In this document: piece after piece, positions 23,028 through 24,185 of the stretch
Layout of the letters: each line of letters opens with the position of its first letter
Position numbering within the stretch: the stretch's first letter is position 1
DNA from: an uncultured Selenomonas sp.
GTDB lineage: Bacteria > Bacillota > Negativicutes > Selenomonadales > Selenomonadaceae
Reading direction: 5' to 3'
DNA: 24,185 nt
NCBI GenBank assembly: GCA_905372355.1
Contig: CAJPOT010000020.1
Location: forward strand, 1 to 24,185
Position numbers and translations under genes: made by a program
Notes under the pieces: model-generated
The model's input: only the letters and a program-made list of their open reading frames with translations
The model's database searches: none
Told to the model about the DNA's origin: nothing

Positions 23028-23981
23028 TCAGTCCTTGTATCCCGTCGTGCGATTGACGAGGTTTTCGAGCGGTACGCCCTGCATGAATGCTGCAAGATTT
23101 CTCGCAGCGATCTGAACGATCTTGTCCTGTGTTGCGCTCAGGTGATCGTCGCCCGAGATATGCGGCGTTATATAAATATTCGGTGTATGCCAGAGCGAGT
23201 GATCGGCGGGAAGGGGCTCGGGATCTGTGACGTCGAGCGCCGCGCCTGCGAGACGGCCTTCCTTCATCACTTCGATGAGGTCTTCCGTGACGACGGCGTT
23301 GCCGCGCCCGATGTTCAGGAAGTAGGAGCCTTTTTTCATCGCAGTAAAGCGCTTTTTGTCGAAGATGCCCCTCGTCGCCGTTGTCCCTGGCAGAACCGAT
23401 ACGACGACATCCGCACGTGCGAGCAGAGAATCGAGTTCTTCCATCGTGCCCATCTCATCGATGCCGAAGGGCTTTGCTCCCTCGCGGCGGCGCACGCCGA
23501 TGACGTAAGCACCGAGCGCCTTGACGCGGCGCGCGAAGGCACGACCGATGTCGCCTGCGCCGAGGATCAAGACGGTCGCGTCCTCGATCGAGGTGACGCT
23601 CCCTTCATCGTGCCAGATTCCCTTCTTCTGGTTGTCGTAGTAGGGATAGAGCTTCTTCATCATCGCGAGGAGCTGTGCGAGCAGATGCTCGGAAAGTGCA
23701 AGACCATAGGCTCCCGTCGCATTCGTCAGGAGGACATCGTCCTTGAGCACGCCTTCTTTACAGTAGGTGTCTGCCCCTGCCGTATTGAGCTGCAACCAGC
23801 GCAATTTCTTCGCTGCGGGCAGAAGCTTCGTCGGCACGTTGCCGATGATGGCATCAACATCGGCGAGGTCTTCTTCACGCACCTGATCAGCAGGCACGAA
23901 AAGAAGCTCTGCCCCCGTCGCATTTCTTTGCAGCTGTTCCTTATGATGCTCGTTTGTTCGCAAGGCAATCAGAATTTTCAT
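23028..23981 (-). CDS. D-2-hydroxyacid dehydrogenase
   Basis: The 317-residue NAD(P)-dependent enzyme of the D-isomer-specific family interconverts 2-oxo acids and D-2-hydroxy acids in the cytosol. It shows the Rossmann motif LGAGDIGRAFA (140-150), the catalytic Arg in NIGRGNAVV (226), Glu in DVTDPEPLP (255) and His in TPHISG (274). Cofactor preference is uncertain: after strand 2 comes GVRRREG, whose Arg residues favour NADP(H). The substrate cannot be named; the group includes glyoxylate/hydroxypyruvate reductases. I start at ATG 23979-23981, which has AAAGGAGG close upstream. It shares an operon with a CsoR-type repressor, an uncommon partner. Confidence 0.9.
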   Translation of the reverse strand: MKILIALRTNEHHKEQLQRNATGAELLFVPADQVREEDLADVDAIIGNVPTKLLPAAKKLRWLQLNTAGADTYCKEGVLKDDVLLTNATGAYGLALSEHLLAQLLAMMKKLYPYYDNQKKGIWHDEGSVTSIEDATVLILGAGDIGRAFARRVKALGAYVIGVRRREGAKPFGIDEMGTMEELDSLLARADVVVSVLPGTTATRGIFDKKRFTAMKKGSYFLNIGRGNAVVTEDLIEVMKEGRLAGAALDVTDPEPLPADHSLWHTPNIYITPHISGDDHLSATQDKIVQIAARNLAAFMQGVPLENLVNRTTGYKD

Positions 23982-24018
23982 GGCGCCTCCTTTGTCGCAG
24001 TTCAATGATTTTTCCTCT

Positions 24019-24042
24019 ATTATACCATAGGATGCAACCTAT
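24019..24042 (-). promoter_or_regulatory. Extended -10 promoter overlapped by a palindrome
   Basis: On the minus strand TGG-TATAAT (TATAAT at 24019-24024) is an extended -10, about 40 nt before the dehydrogenase start. Directly upstream, ATAGGATGCAACCTAT (24027-24042) is a near-perfect 16-bp palindrome covering the spacer, well placed for repression by the CsoR protein of the same operon. Confidence 0.6.
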
Positions 24043-24089
24043 ACATCATGTCTGCCTACTCAGTTTTCCATTTCCTTAGGATAGAGCCG

Positions 24090-24119
24090 CCGCATGCGTT
24101 TTACGTGTGCGGCTTTTTT
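24090..24119 (+). terminator. Orphan terminator on the plus strand
   Basis: CCGCATGCGT and ACGTGTGCGG pair over 10 bp, with two G-T wobbles and a TTT loop, followed by C and six T. Only the plus strand has the T run. No plus-strand gene ends here, so it belongs either to an unseen short transcript or to a gene lost by rearrangement. Confidence 0.65.
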
Positions 24120-24139
24120 GTGCGGAGTTTTATATCATT

Positions 24140-24185
24140 TTGAAAAATATTTTTAGAATTGGCAGGAAAATCCGCGGGGGGGGGA
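24140..24185. repeat. Right copy of the 45-bp inverted repeat with a G9 tract
   Basis: This is the inverted partner of 1368-1412 and ends with G9 and A at the window edge. It carries GGCAGG where the left copy has AGCAGG. What lies beyond is not visible. Confidence 0.85.

Overview
The window looks like a chromosomal segment of a GC-rich diderm Firmicute of the Negativicutes, most like Selenomonas. Firmicute-style features (strong AGGAGG ribosome binding sites, several TTG/GTG starts, CsoR-type repressor, PatB, rubrerythrin) occur together with a TonB-dependent outer-membrane receptor whose barrel ends in Phe. The genus is an inference; nothing here fixes the species.

Layout, left to right. 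(1) 1-1318, minus strand: an operon of three envelope proteins of unknown function; the last runs off the left edge. (2) 1319-1830: a non-coding stretch with a poly-C/G tract inside a 45-bp element that recurs inverted at the right end of the window, a hairpin, and the 3' remnant of an ISL3-family insertion sequence. (3) 1831-4251, plus: a transsulfuration pair, a Cys/Met-metabolism PLP enzyme (metB-like) and a PatB/MalY C-S lyase. (4) 4254-7050, minus: trkA-trkH potassium uptake, with a promoter followed at once by a terminator-like hairpin in front of trkA. (5) 7182-8309, minus: a DUF362 protein with two [4Fe-4S] motifs. (6) 8571-11735, plus: a TlpA-like thioredoxin lipoprotein, CcdA, pyrimidine-nucleoside phosphorylase and cytidine deaminase, tightly packed. 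(7) 11829-12686, minus: a Cof-type HAD phosphatase. (8) 12942-14322: a SAM methyltransferase (plus) and rubrerythrin (minus), convergent on a shared bidirectional terminator, each with a Fur-box-like sequence near its promoter. (9) 14452-16826, minus: a free-standing HMA metal-binding protein and a Zn/Cd/Pb-type P1B ATPase lacking its own HMA domain, separated by two 118-bp repeats. (10) 16996-20935, minus: a cobalamin riboswitch with terminator, a TonB-dependent receptor and a PepSY-TM protein. (11) 21111-22634, plus: a DUF1858/DUF438/hemerythrin/PAS protein with a Cys/His-rich linker. (12) 22741-23981, minus: a D-2-hydroxyacid dehydrogenase co-transcribed with a CsoR-family metal-sensing repressor.

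The recurring theme is metals, redox and thiols: corrinoid uptake, Zn/Cd export, putative Cu sensing, putative Fur control, oxygen or NO-type di-iron proteins, and extracytoplasmic thiol reduction. I found no phage, CRISPR, tRNA or rRNA. The parts most worth follow-up are the riboswitch-controlled receptor/PepSY-TM pair, the dehydrogenase-CsoR operon with a palindrome over its own promoter, the dispersed repeat family near metal genes, the poly-G inverted repeat at the window ends, and the altered selectivity filter of TrkH.
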